From Marinifilum fragile JCM 15579 (lineage in GTDB: Bacteria; Bacteroidota; Bacteroidia; Bacteroidales; Marinifilaceae): a stretch of DNA of 62,141 bases. Shown here piece after piece: positions 28,218-37,379 of the stretch (its first letter is position 1; every line of letters starts with the position of its first letter). Below the pieces are notes generated by a model. The model was not told where the DNA came from, did not search any database, and saw only the letters and a list, made by a program, of their open reading frames with translations. Both the position numbers and the translations under genes were made by a program. The stretch is taken from assembly GCF_001310955.1 (NCBI RefSeq), contig NZ_BAZX01000026.1, forward strand, positions 1 through 62,141. The letters are read 5' to 3'.

Positions 28218-29090
28218 TTGTTGATAAAACTGATATTCCCGCCAAGACTACAATATGTTCTCATATTTGTATTGCTGTTGCCTGTTTTCTGTAGCAATTA
28301 TGCTTCGGGACAATGCCTCGAAAAGAATTTTGCATTCGATACTGGCGAGAAACTAACCTATCGTGGATACTACAACTGGGGATTTATATGGGTAGCTGCC
28401 GGCGAGGTAAACCTTAGTGTTGAAAAAAGCAAATACAAGGAAATGGATGCCTACAAATTTTATGGTACAGGTAAAAACCTAAAGGCCTTCGATTGGTTTT
28501 TCCACTTGCGCGATACGCTTACTGCCTATACCGAAATAAAGAGCCTAACTCCATTGTATTTCGATAGACGAACCCATGAGGCAAAGTACCATGCCCATCA
28601 TGAATATTGGTTCAACTACTCCGACAGTACCATACTTTCGAAAATTCAGAAACGTGAGAAGCCTGAAAAACTAGATACTTTGGCCAACAAGCCATGCACC
28701 TTCGACATTCTATCGGTGGCCTACTATGTGCGCAACCTGGATTTTAGCCAATACAAGAAGGGCGATAAAATTCCATTATCCATGTTGGTTGATAACGAAA
28801 TTCATTCGCTATACATTCGCTACAAAGGGGTGGAAATTATTAAAACCAAATCGGGCGAACAATTCGAATGTCTAAAATTTTCGCCTCTATTGGTGGAGGG
28901 AACCATGTTTAAAGGCGGAGAAGACATGACTGTTTGGCTGAGCAACGACGACAACCGCATTCCCATACAGGTTGAAGCCAAGGTTTTGGTAGGAAGTGTA
29001 AAAGGAATTCTGGATTCCTACGAGGGATTGAGAAACTCCAAGAATTCCTTTTTCAAAAAGCGCAACGGCAAATTAGATATTGAGGAGTAG
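28218..29090 (+). CDS. DUF3108-domain secreted protein
   Basis: 290 residues starting at TTG 28218. An N-terminal hydrophobic signal (YVLIFVLLLPVFCSNYASG) is followed by FAFDTGEKLTYRGYYNWGFIWVAAGE, the start of DUF3108, and VWLSNDDNRIPIQVEAKV near the end, both diagnostic. DUF3108 proteins are periplasmic beta-barrel-like proteins of unknown function in Bacteroidota and Proteobacteria. Close spacing suggests cotranscription with the MTH1187-family gene. Confidence 0.85.
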   Translation: MLIKLIFPPRLQYVLIFVLLLPVFCSNYASGQCLEKNFAFDTGEKLTYRGYYNWGFIWVAAGEVNLSVEKSKYKEMDAYKFYGTGKNLKAFDWFFHLRDTLTAYTEIKSLTPLYFDRRTHEAKYHAHHEYWFNYSDSTILSKIQKREKPEKLDTLANKPCTFDILSVAYYVRNLDFSQYKKGDKIPLSMLVDNEIHSLYIRYKGVEIIKTKSGEQFECLKFSPLLVEGTMFKGGEDMTVWLSNDDNRIPIQVEAKVLVGSVKGILDSYEGLRNSKNSFFKKRNGKLDIEE

Positions 29091-29092
29091 GT

Positions 29093-29827
29093 TTATTCAA
29101 CCACAACTTCCTCATCGGTGGTCAAACGACCAACTCTTTGTGCAATAATATTATTGGTTTCTTCAGTTACAATATTGATCTCTTTTGCCAAATTGGAATA
29201 TGTAGCATCCGTTTCGATATCACACATCACGTCAAGGTATTTATAGAACGCTTCAAACTCCTTTTTAATTTGTTTGCAAGCAAGAACACTATCATCCTCA
29301 TTTCTTTCCGTTTTGGCCTCATCCCTTTTTGCAACAGAAGCCTCAAAATCGGTCTGTGCGCTTTCCAGCTCGTTCAACCAGTCTGCACCATTCATCTTTT
29401 GCAGTGCATTGGTAAGTTTGGTTACAGTTTTCATTTTTTCAATCATTCCGTTAATAATGGCAGATTCTTCCATCATCGGCTTACGAATAATACCCGAACC
29501 CAAACTGTCAATTTCATTTAAAATGATCTTTCCAGATTCGCTGATCTCAGTATCCAGCCTTTTCGAGCATGCCATGGCAAAATACTCCAAAGCCGAAAAT
29601 GCCTGATCTCTTCTGGCATCACGTTCTGTTACATTTATGGTTAGCAACTGGGTGTTTACTTTTTCTGTTGCCTTCTCCAATTTTCCGATCACATTCTTAA
29701 TTCTGCTTTTAAAAGGCTCAAAAGTAATGCTTTCATTAGCCGATTCAGAAATTAACTTAAAAATACGGTTCGAATAGGTTAGATACTCCGCAATCCGCAT
29801 GCGGTAAAACATAGGAATTTTAATCAT
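29093..29827 (-). CDS. DUF6261 family protein
   Basis: 244 residues, almost entirely helical, starting MIKIPMFYRMRIAEYLTYSN, with ERDARRDQAFSALEYF in the middle and an acidic end. The pattern of a short basic start and two long helical halves matches DUF6261, a Bacteroidota family of unknown function. The gene is convergent with DUF3108 (2 bases apart) and its 5' side faces a large non-coding repeat region. Confidence 0.75.
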   Translation of the reverse strand: MIKIPMFYRMRIAEYLTYSNRIFKLISESANESITFEPFKSRIKNVIGKLEKATEKVNTQLLTINVTERDARRDQAFSALEYFAMACSKRLDTEISESGKIILNEIDSLGSGIIRKPMMEESAIINGMIEKMKTVTKLTNALQKMNGADWLNELESAQTDFEASVAKRDEAKTERNEDDSVLACKQIKKEFEAFYKYLDVMCDIETDATYSNLAKEINIVTEETNNIIAQRVGRLTTDEEVVVE

Positions 29828-30175
29828 TTTAGGTAATTTTAGTTAGTAAAATTTAGAATTATTCATATCGAATTTATAAAATACAATTGCTACCAACAAA
29901 TTTATTTTGTTTATTATTTACAATTCCATACTATTTTTTAATATCTATATTTAAGACATTTATATAATCAGCATCCATATAACGCATGATATTTATATAT
30001 ATTGTATCATTTAAAAAAGCTAGCAAATATAGATTCTTCAATTGGCTTACAAAGAAATTATCTCTAAGGTGTAAATGCATACGTAAAATCTTTTAGCAGC
30101 TACAAAAACACGATTACATAATGATAAAATTCAATCAAATATCCTCATCATAATATCAAGCAAAGCATTTGCATG
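29828..30175. other. AT-rich intergenic DNA upstream of the DUF6261 gene
   Basis: Very AT-rich, with no open frame of note and no recognised RNA or site. The inverted repeat array begins at its right end. Confidence 0.4.
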
Positions 30176-30177
30176 AA

Positions 30178-30620
30178 TTGTTTACCCCCTTTTTACAAGC
30201 AAGCAAGTGCCCTGCGCATTGGTTTACCCTCTTTCAGCCATAAAGTAATATGCTTTAAACTTTTGTTTACCCTCTCGGCACTATTGGGTAAGGCAGCTAC
30301 AATTATCATAAGCCCATTTCGCAATTGCAGGTAGGCAATATTAAAAAGATGTTTACCCCTTTGGCGATTCCAAGCAGACCTCCTGCACTTGTGTGTACAT
30401 ACCTATTGCTAACTGGGCCAGTGTAAACAAATATGCAAGGGCTATACTTGTTGTTTGGCAAGAGGCTTGCAACATTGTGAGATATCTACTCACTATCACC
30501 GATGGGGTAAACAAACTTGCACGAGGTCTACTAGTTATCAGCCAGGGGGCAAACAAACATGCAGGGGCCTTACCCAATAGTGCCGAGAGGGTAAACCAAA
30601 ATGCTAGAAAGCTAATACCG
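30178..30620. repeat. inverted array of 42-bp degenerate tandem repeats
   Basis: The right arm has five units marked by GTAAAC-like cores at 30423, 30465, 30507, 30549 and 30591, exactly 42 bases apart. The left arm carries the same core in reverse (GTTTAC) at 30180, 30222, 30265 and 30351 (42-43 base spacing, one degenerate unit between). A perfect 30-base inverted match joins 30265-30294 with 30567-30596, so the arms could pair about a centre at 30430. An open frame at 30393-30629 reads as 14-residue repeats (GVNKLARGLLVI type), but the arrangement looks like DNA- or RNA-level structure, not a normal gene. Not a CRISPR. Confidence 0.8.
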
Positions 30621-30691
30621 ATTGTATAATGAAGCTGGCCTTATCTGCATTATTATTTGATAACACCATTCATTATTACATCGGCATTATA
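30613..30691. repeat. dispersed palindromic repeat, copy B
   Basis: TAATACCGATTGTATAATGA at the left is matched by its inverted form (three mismatches) at the right end, 79 bases in all. Abuts the 42-bp repeat array. Confidence 0.6.
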
Positions 30692-31016
30692 CCTATTAAA
30701 TAGTTCCTCTTTCGTGATTTAAATTTATAACCACTAGTAACAATTGAAGAAGAGTTTATACTCTTGCAAAAATAAGAATGCATTTTTCTTCAATTTTAGC
30801 ACACAAACAAAAGATTTTAAATAACTTACAAAAAGCCACAGATAAAGAGATATAAAGTGCATTGCACTTTATACATACGGTCATATCTCATAAAAAGGTG
30901 ACGAGACATACCGCCATACCGTTGTAGCCAATGATAAGCAACGAGTGCGATAAATCAAAATACTAGGAGTAAGCCGAAAATCCTTAAGAGTAGGCCTAAT
31001 TAAATCTTGAAGAGAT
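30692..31016. other. intergenic DNA before the LapA-domain gene
   Basis: Contains a repeated CATTGCACTTTATA-like stretch but no supported gene or RNA. The region just before 31017 has an AAGAGATATG start context. Confidence 0.3.
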
Positions 31017-31235
31017 ATGAAAATTATCAAAATTTTAGCTTTGCTTCTGCTATTAATAACAGTCTTAATATTTGCATTCCAAAACCTTGTAGAGGTAGAT
31101 GTTAATTTTATTAGTTGGAGTATCACTACCCCTTTTTCTTTAACAATTATATTAACTTTTGTCGTTGGAGTAATAACTGGAAGTCTGTTGCTATTATTAG
31201 TAGAAAGAAAGAAGAAAAAAGATGATGTGGAATAA
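31017..31235 (+). CDS. LapA/DUF1049-domain small membrane protein
   Basis: 72 residues with two membrane helices (about 5-22 and 41-62) separated by the conserved FQNLVEVDVNFISW stretch, and a basic tail (ERKKKKDD). This is the lipopolysaccharide-assembly-protein-A domain (DUF1049). In Proteobacteria LapA works in LPS control; in Bacteroidota the role is not established. A second small gene with a stress-like look follows 178 bases later. Confidence 0.85.
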   Translation: MKIIKILALLLLLITVLIFAFQNLVEVDVNFISWSITTPFSLTIILTFVVGVITGSLLLLLVERKKKKDDVE

Positions 31236-31413
31236 ATAGGACACAAATCTGACAAAATAGATGATCTTGTCTGATTGAACCAATTGTTTTTTTTTATCTT
31301 AAATGTATAGCATTTTAAAAATTAAATTGTGGGCGATTACCAGGAACCATCGATAGAATATTAAGGATAAATAGATTCAATAATTAAGTATTTAATTAAC
31401 TAAAAAGCTGAAA

Positions 31414-31704
31414 ATGGACAAGGAAAATTTCAAGAAAGAGGCAAAAAAAAGTCTAAATGACCTGTTTGCTAAGATTGACGAACTGGAAACTAAAAAAGAT
31501 AAAGTTAAGGCCGACGCTAAAGCTGAGTTTGAAGAAAAGCTTTCGAGATTGAAATCACAGAAAGATCACATGCAGTCGAAGTATGATGAGCTTATCAATG
31601 CATCGGAAGAAAAATGGGATGAAGTTAAAAGTGCTTTTTCTTCTGCAACAGATTCATTTAAAGATGGATTTTCGAAAATCGCATCTCTGTTTAAATTAAA
31701 TTGA
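31414..31704 (+). CDS. small coiled-coil protein, stress-response type (sll1863-like)
   Basis: 96 residues, nearly all charged helix: KIDELETKKDKVKADAKAEF forms heptads, ending in a hydrophobic FSKIASLFKLN. The length and pattern resemble small sll1863-family stress proteins; that match is from overall look, not a decisive motif. No signal peptide. Confidence 0.6.
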   Translation: MDKENFKKEAKKSLNDLFAKIDELETKKDKVKADAKAEFEEKLSRLKSQKDHMQSKYDELINASEEKWDEVKSAFSSATDSFKDGFSKIASLFKLN

Positions 31705-32098
31705 ATCCTTGGAGGGAGAGTCCTTCAAAGCTTTAATATTAAGTTGTTAAATAGAGGTGTATAGAATTTTTTAATGAATTAAAGTCAATTTTTTGGTTTA
31801 TTTTGGTCTTGACCTTTTTGTTACAAAAAGATCATTATTAAACATGCAAAGATAACTTTAAATGTTGGTATGTAATCTTTAAAAAATGACCTCAAAGACT
31901 TGTCAGAAAGTTTAAAAAAGTAGGGAATTAAGAACCACTGGCTACAATAATGTGTAAAAATAATAGCTGGTACAGTAGTAAATTCAAGGGTTGTAGCCCG
32001 ATTCAGCTTTTTTGTAACTTGACAGGAAAGTGCCACGCAGTCGGCTACAATTCTTATACTCACCGTTGTAGGACAGGTAAAAAATTAAACTTTTAAAT
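31705..32098. other. intergenic DNA before the aconitase gene
   Basis: No supported gene, terminator or known RNA motif. Slightly more GC than the flanking repeat region toward its right end. Confidence 0.3.
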
Positions 32099-34045
32099 AT
32101 GAAAACTCAAAACCTTAGTCAAAAATTGATTAGTGCTCATCTTGTTTCGGGTAAGATGAATCCCGGGAATGAAATTGCATTAAAAATTGACCAGGTATTA
32201 TTACAAGATGCTACAGGTACCTTAGTAATGCTGGAATTGGAAGCGTTTAATTTAAATAAGATCAAAACAGAGATCGCAGTTCAGTATGTGGATCACAATC
32301 TACTTCAAACGGATTATAAGAACATGGATGATCATATTTTTCTACAGTCAGCCGCTGAACGCTTTGGATTCTGGTTTAGTAAGTCTGGAAATGGAATTAG
32401 TCATGTTGTACACATGGAACGGTTTGGCAAACCAGGAAAAACCCTATTGGGTTCAGATAGTCATACTCCTGCAGGAGGTGGCATTGGAATGCTTGCTATA
32501 GGTACAGGTGGCTTGGATGTAGCTCTGGCTTCTGCAGGTGAGCCTTATTATATTAAGATGCCAAAAATTATGGGTATCAAGCTCACTGGAAAGCTACCTG
32601 ACTGGATAAGTGCTAAAGATATTGTTTTAGAAATGCTTCGAAGGTATGATGTGACCGGAGGGCGTGGGTATATCTTAGAATATTTTGGGGAGGGCTTGAA
32701 ATACTTGAGCGCTTGGGATCGTCATGTTATCACTAATATGGGCACAGAGTTAGGTGCCACTTCTTCTGTATTTCCTTCCGATGAAATCACCCGTAAATTC
32801 CTTCGACAGGAAGGAAGAGAAGACGAATGGGTTAAATTGGAAGCCGATGAAGGAGCATCCTACGATCATTACGAGGAAATAAATTTATCTGAGCTAGAAC
32901 CTTTAATAGCACTTCCCAGCAGCCCGGGAAAAGTTGTCCCAGTAAGGGAGGTTAGCGGATTAAAAGTAGCCCAAGTCGTTATTGGCTCTTCTGCGAATCC
33001 CGGACTACGTGATTTTTGGATCGTATCTCAAATTGTAAAAGGAAATGTGATGTCTCCACATATTTCATTCGATGTCAACCCAACTTCTCGTCAGGTCTTG
33101 GAAAATTTAATGGAAATGAAGGCTCTGGGACCATTAATTGCTGCGGGTGCAAGACTTCATCAATCTGGTTGTATGGGATGCATTGGTATGGGACAGGCAC
33201 CTGCTACCAATACGATTAGTCTTCGAACAATGCCTCGTAATTTTCCCGGACGTTCAGGCACACTCGAAGATCAGGTCTATCTATGTAGCCCGGAAACCGC
33301 TGCAGCTGCAGTACTAATGGGAGAAATTACGGATCCGAGAGAACTCGAAACACTCAATAATATTTCATATCCAAAATGGGAAGAACCAGTCTATATTAAG
33401 ATAAATAAGAATCTACTTATTGCTCCTAATGGGGTATCCACTGAATTAATTAAGGGTCCGAACATTAAAACACTTCCCGATTTTGAAGAGCTTCCTGATG
33501 AAATGGAAATTCCTATTTTGCTGAAAATGAGGGACAATATTTCAACCGACGGAATATTAAAAGCAGGGAGTGACGTGCTGCCATTGCGTTCAAATATTCC
33601 GGAGATAAGCAAGTTTGCTTATTATGCCATTGATCAAAGTTTTTATGAGCGTAGCATTGAAAATCAAGAAAAGTATGATGGCTTTTGTGTTATAGCAGGT
33701 GAAAATTATGCCCAAGGTTCAAGCAGAGAACATGCAGCTTTGGCTCCCAGGTATTTAGGACAAAAGTTTACTATTGCTAAATCCTATGCTCGTATTGGCT
33801 GGCAGAATCTAATCAATTTTGGTATCGTTCCTTTTGAGTTTAAAAACCCAGTTGATTGGGACAAACTGGAACAAGGGGATGTTTTACGGATAGAAAATAT
33901 TAGGGAAACTATCAAAAATAATGATTCAATAACTGCCATTGTAGTTGGAAAAGCAATAGAAATTCAGCTAACATTCAACATCAGTAAAAGACAAGTTGAA
34001 ATCATTTTGAAAGGTGGTATTATTAATTATATAAAGCAAAGGTGA
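32099..34045 (+). CDS. aconitate hydratase, short (Aquifex-type/putative) form
   Basis: 648 residues with the aconitase iron-sulfur enzyme signatures: LGSDSHTPAGGGIGMLAIG, the cluster cysteines in HQSGCMGCIGMGQAP, and the swivel domain GENYAQGSSREHAALAPR. It interconverts citrate and isocitrate. The length fits the TIGR01342-like short group rather than the roughly 750-900-residue AcnA/AcnB enzymes. The gene is isolated, with no TCA or amino-acid genes next to it, so its pathway role is unproven; related homoaconitase-type activity cannot be excluded. Confidence 0.88.
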   Translation: MKTQNLSQKLISAHLVSGKMNPGNEIALKIDQVLLQDATGTLVMLELEAFNLNKIKTEIAVQYVDHNLLQTDYKNMDDHIFLQSAAERFGFWFSKSGNGISHVVHMERFGKPGKTLLGSDSHTPAGGGIGMLAIGTGGLDVALASAGEPYYIKMPKIMGIKLTGKLPDWISAKDIVLEMLRRYDVTGGRGYILEYFGEGLKYLSAWDRHVITNMGTELGATSSVFPSDEITRKFLRQEGREDEWVKLEADEGASYDHYEEINLSELEPLIALPSSPGKVVPVREVSGLKVAQVVIGSSANPGLRDFWIVSQIVKGNVMSPHISFDVNPTSRQVLENLMEMKALGPLIAAGARLHQSGCMGCIGMGQAPATNTISLRTMPRNFPGRSGTLEDQVYLCSPETAAAAVLMGEITDPRELETLNNISYPKWEEPVYIKINKNLLIAPNGVSTELIKGPNIKTLPDFEELPDEMEIPILLKMRDNISTDGILKAGSDVLPLRSNIPEISKFAYYAIDQSFYERSIENQEKYDGFCVIAGENYAQGSSREHAALAPRYLGQKFTIAKSYARIGWQNLINFGIVPFEFKNPVDWDKLEQGDVLRIENIRETIKNNDSITAIVVGKAIEIQLTFNISKRQVEIILKGGIINYIKQR

Positions 34046-34167
34046 TTTACAATTTTGTTGTGTTTCTGGATATGTTTTTACAAACAAATTAGTATCAAAA
34101 ACCCGTCCTACAGCATAACCTATAAGCAATAGCCCCCTACGGGATGCTACTATTCATAGCCTAACTG

Positions 34168-35288
34168 TTACTTCTTCTCAATCTTAATCTCGAATAGCTT
34201 CGGCCAGCGTTTACCGGTAACAAACATTCGTTGTGTAGCCTCATCCCAGCTATGCCGTTTAGTACATCGTCGTTTTTGTCCAGGTGGATTCTATCCGATT
34301 GTTTCAGAATAGATCCCAAGTGAATACTACCTTCAACTCTACCCGTTTTAGGATTGATGATTACAATTCTGTCGGTCAACCAAACATTGGCATAAATCTT
34401 TCCGTTGATGTATTCCAATTCATTCAGATTTTTAACCTCTCCTAAATTGTCATAAACCTCAATGGTTCTCTTTTTGCCGTAATTGATATCGTCAAGAATG
34501 GTAAGAATATTGGAGCCATCAGAAACTACCAGCTCATTCTTCATAGTGGTAATTCCCCATCCTTCGTTGTTGGTGGTTTGCGGTTCGAAGAAATCAATTT
34601 GCTCAAAAGTCTCAGGATCAACCACAAACACCTTTCTCGAGTTCCAAGTCAATTGAATGATTCTGTTTTTGCTATAGGTGATTCCTTCTCCGAAATATTC
34701 CTGCTCTAGGTTCTTAATGGAAATGGCTTCCCCATTTTCCAGACGTACTTTTCTTAATGATGATTCTCCATGCTGTCCCGTTCCTTCGTAAAGAAATCCT
34801 TCATGAAAAAACAAACCTTGCGTATAAGCACGTCTGTCGTGAGGAAATGAATTTACAATTTCATAAGCATATTCAACAGGTGCCTGATTCGACTTTAAGT
34901 TGATGTAAGTAGTTATCAAACCAACAGTACCATTCTCATGATAAGCCATCAACTTCAGGTTGTGTTTGCCCATTTTATCCTTTGCTGGCTTCCACTTTAA
35001 ATTCCAAGGTTTTGAGCTAATGGTTTGCACCAATTCGCCATCGGCCCACAATTGCAAGGAATCAATATCACCTGCTTTTTTCTTTGGCTGAACCAAAATT
35101 TCAATCTCTTCGCCATAAGCAAATACATCTCCTCTTTTTGGTGCTTTTAATCTCATGCTATTTACAAACTCCACGGTTTTTACAGCAGGAGCAAGATCCT
35201 TTTTCTCAGTTTCAGGTTTTGTAGCACCATTGCTACCACATCCCGACAGAATAAAAAATAGAGAAGATAAGAGAATTTGAAATTTCAT
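34168..35288 (-). CDS. glutaminyl-peptide cyclotransferase, lipoprotein (frameshifted near 34248)
   Basis: A lipoprotein signal ([13 protein letters not shown]) is followed by a beta-sandwich region and then a five-bladed propeller cyclotransferase ([51 protein letters not shown]). It converts N-terminal Gln to pyroglutamate, a step linked to exported proteins. As given, the frame ends with a non-family tail; one extra base at about 34248 (GCTTGG for GCTGG) restores [20 protein letters not shown] and a stop at 34168, giving 373 residues. Confidence 0.88.
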
Positions 35289-35324
35289 TGTAGTCTTGGT
35301 TTAATGTTTGGTTTGATAAAAATA

Positions 35325-35356
35325 AAAAAACTGTCCCGATTACTCAGGACAGTTTC
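35325..35356 (-). terminator. cysS terminator
   Basis: Read leftwards, AAACTGTCC pairs with GGGACAGTTT and is followed by a T run, just past the cysS stop. Confidence 0.85.
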
Positions 35357-35361
35357 AATGA

Positions 35362-36837
35362 TTATTTTGTGATTTCCCATTCAAAACCATCTTTGGTGTC
35401 TTTCACCACGATGCCTAAATTGGTCAATTCATCTCTTATCTTATCGGCAGTAGCCCAATCTTTGTTCTTTTTGGCTTCGTTTCTGGTTTCAAGCAAAAAG
35501 GCAATTACTTTATCAAGCAATTCATTGTTGCCACCTTCATCCGATCCTTCTACCTGCAAACCTAAAACGTCAAATACCAAGGTGTTGTATAGTGTTTTCA
35601 GACTTTCCAAATCTTCAGCAGTAATGCTTTCGCTTCCCGCTGCCAAAGAATTAATCATTTTCACTCCATCAAACAGGTGAGCGATTAATATTGGTGTGTT
35701 CAAATCATCATTCAATGCCTGGTAACATTTGGCTTTCAAATCAGCAACCTTAATGCTCGATGATGCTGAAGCCTGAATTTTATCCAAAGTTGCAATCGCT
35801 GCCATCAATCGGTTGAATCCTTTCTCTGCTGCTTTTAATGCATCGTTCGAGAAATCAAGCGGACTGCGGTAATGTGCTTGTAACATGAAGAAACGAACAG
35901 TCATTGGGCTGTAAGCCTGATCCAACACATCGTTTTCTCCCGAGAACATCTGCGAAAGTGTAATAAAGTTGCCCAATGATTTACCCATTTTCTGACCATT
36001 AATGGTAATCATGTTGTTGTGCATCCAATATTTCACAGCTTCTTTGCCATATGCTCCTGTCGATTGCGCAATCTCACATTCGTGATGTGGGAATTGAAGA
36101 TCTAATCCACCACCGTGAATGTCAAACTCGGCTCCCAAATATTTTTGGCTCATTGCCGAACACTCCAGGTGCCATCCCGGGAAACCATCACTCCATTTCG
36201 ATGGCCAACGCATGATGTGCTCTGGTGCTGCTTTCTTCCAAAGAGCAAAGTCGAAAGAATTTTTCTTTTCGCTCTGTCCTTCCAGCTCACGAGTGTTTGC
36301 AATCAATTCATCAATCTTACGACCCGACAATTTGCCGTACTCATGTTTTTTGCTGTAAGCTTCCACATCAAAATAAATCGATCCTTCGCTTTCGTAAGCA
36401 AAACCATTTTCCAATAATTTGTCAATCACTGCCATTTGCTCAATGATATGACCCGATGCACGTGGCTCGATACTTGGCTTGCGTACATTCAAATCGTCCA
36501 TATCCTTGTGGTAACGATCTGTAAAAAACTGAACAACTTCCATTGGCTCAAGCTGATCCAAACGAGCTTTCTTAGCAATTTTATCTTCTCCCTCATCGGC
36601 ATCGTTCACCAGGTGACCAACATCGGTAATGTTACGAACGTAGCGAACTTTATACTCTAAATGAGTAAGATATCTAAAAAGTAAATCGAAAGTAATTGCA
36701 GGACGAGCGTGACCTAAATGCGCATCGCCATAAACTGTAGGACCACAAACATACAAACCAACAAATGGTGCGTTAAGTGGTTCGAACAATTCTTTCTTTC
36801 GATTTAGTGTATTATAAATGAACAACTTGTTTTCCAT
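35362..36837 (-). CDS. cysS: cysteinyl-tRNA synthetase
   Basis: 491 residues of a class I synthetase: the HIGH-type motif in [12 protein letters not shown], zinc ligands around YVCGPTVYG and [11 protein letters not shown] and HHECEIAQS, and the KMSKS-type loop [12 protein letters not shown]. It charges tRNA-Cys. Length and ending (DGFEWEITK) are normal. Own terminator just downstream. Confidence 0.96.
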   Translation of the reverse strand: MENKLFIYNTLNRKKELFEPLNAPFVGLYVCGPTVYGDAHLGHARPAITFDLLFRYLTHLEYKVRYVRNITDVGHLVNDADEGEDKIAKKARLDQLEPMEVVQFFTDRYHKDMDDLNVRKPSIEPRASGHIIEQMAVIDKLLENGFAYESEGSIYFDVEAYSKKHEYGKLSGRKIDELIANTRELEGQSEKKNSFDFALWKKAAPEHIMRWPSKWSDGFPGWHLECSAMSQKYLGAEFDIHGGGLDLQFPHHECEIAQSTGAYGKEAVKYWMHNNMITINGQKMGKSLGNFITLSQMFSGENDVLDQAYSPMTVRFFMLQAHYRSPLDFSNDALKAAEKGFNRLMAAIATLDKIQASASSSIKVADLKAKCYQALNDDLNTPILIAHLFDGVKMINSLAAGSESITAEDLESLKTLYNTLVFDVLGLQVEGSDEGGNNELLDKVIAFLLETRNEAKKNKDWATADKIRDELTNLGIVVKDTKDGFEWEITK

Positions 36838-36973
36838 ATCCGTAATATAATTCGAATTTTTGTTTGGGGCTGTAAAATTATAAAAAATTATGGCTCTTAT
36901 GACCTATTCTTGTCAATATCTTTAGAATCCTGATAGATAGCTTAAGCATAGTTTAATAATTATTTTACCTAAG

Positions 36974-37007
36974 TTTTTGCTGAAATAGATTTGTACTTCT
37001 ATCTTTG
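36974..37007 (+). promoter_or_regulatory. promoter-like TTTTTG/TATCTTTG pair
   Basis: TTTTTG (36974-36979) and TATCTTTG (37000-37007), 20 bases apart, match the Bacteroidota promoter consensus very well. Transcription would begin near 37014, about 365 bases ahead of rnr. Confidence 0.6.
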
Positions 37008-37185
37008 TGATAGCAATTCCGCGCTTGAATATCTTGTTTGGCAATGAATTCAGCAAGATTGATAATTCCGGATTTACCTCTCTACGGAATTTTATCAGAA
37101 CTCAACAAAACGTACTACTAATTTAATTTTTAGTACAATTCTGCATTTGTATTTAAATGCAGGGAATAAAAAAGTAAAAGAGAAG

Positions 37186-37262
37186 TAATACCGATTAGTA
37201 GTTAAATCACTCACTTATTACTCTTTATTTATAATCGAGTTTTAACTATCTATCGGCAATAC
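37186..37262. repeat. dispersed palindromic repeat, copy C
   Basis: TAATACCGAT at the left and ATCGGCAATA at the right are inverted, 77 bases in all. Confidence 0.6.
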
Positions 37263-37379
37263 GAATTAAAAATTAGTTTATAGAAGTATAATGAGTTCTA
37301 TACCCATTTTAAGATTATTATCACTACATTAATGATTGGGTAAAAACTCACAAAATCTTAAGGCTAAGATTTAAAGAAT

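Larger units (their letters stand above)
36838..37379. other. long intergenic region between cysS and rnr
   Basis: Holds a promoter-like pair, three short hairpins (37061-37096, 37112-37136, 37141-37162) and palindromic repeat copy C. No gene is seen. The region may encode a structured leader or small RNA ahead of rnr. Confidence 0.5.

Noticed and set aside
30178..30620. Possible CRISPR array
   Set aside because: The unit is 42 bases with only about 15 conserved positions and no unique spacers, it inverts midway, and no cas genes are near.
30393..30629. 78-residue open frame with 14-residue repeats as a gene
   Set aside because: It follows the DNA repeat exactly, has no clear ribosome binding site, and the inverted arm does not preserve the frame.
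34095..34160. Imperfect stem with CCCGT/ACGGG and a T run after the cyclase gene
   Set aside because: Only five paired bases close the stem. It may be a weak terminator or a REP fragment, but is not firm enough to list.
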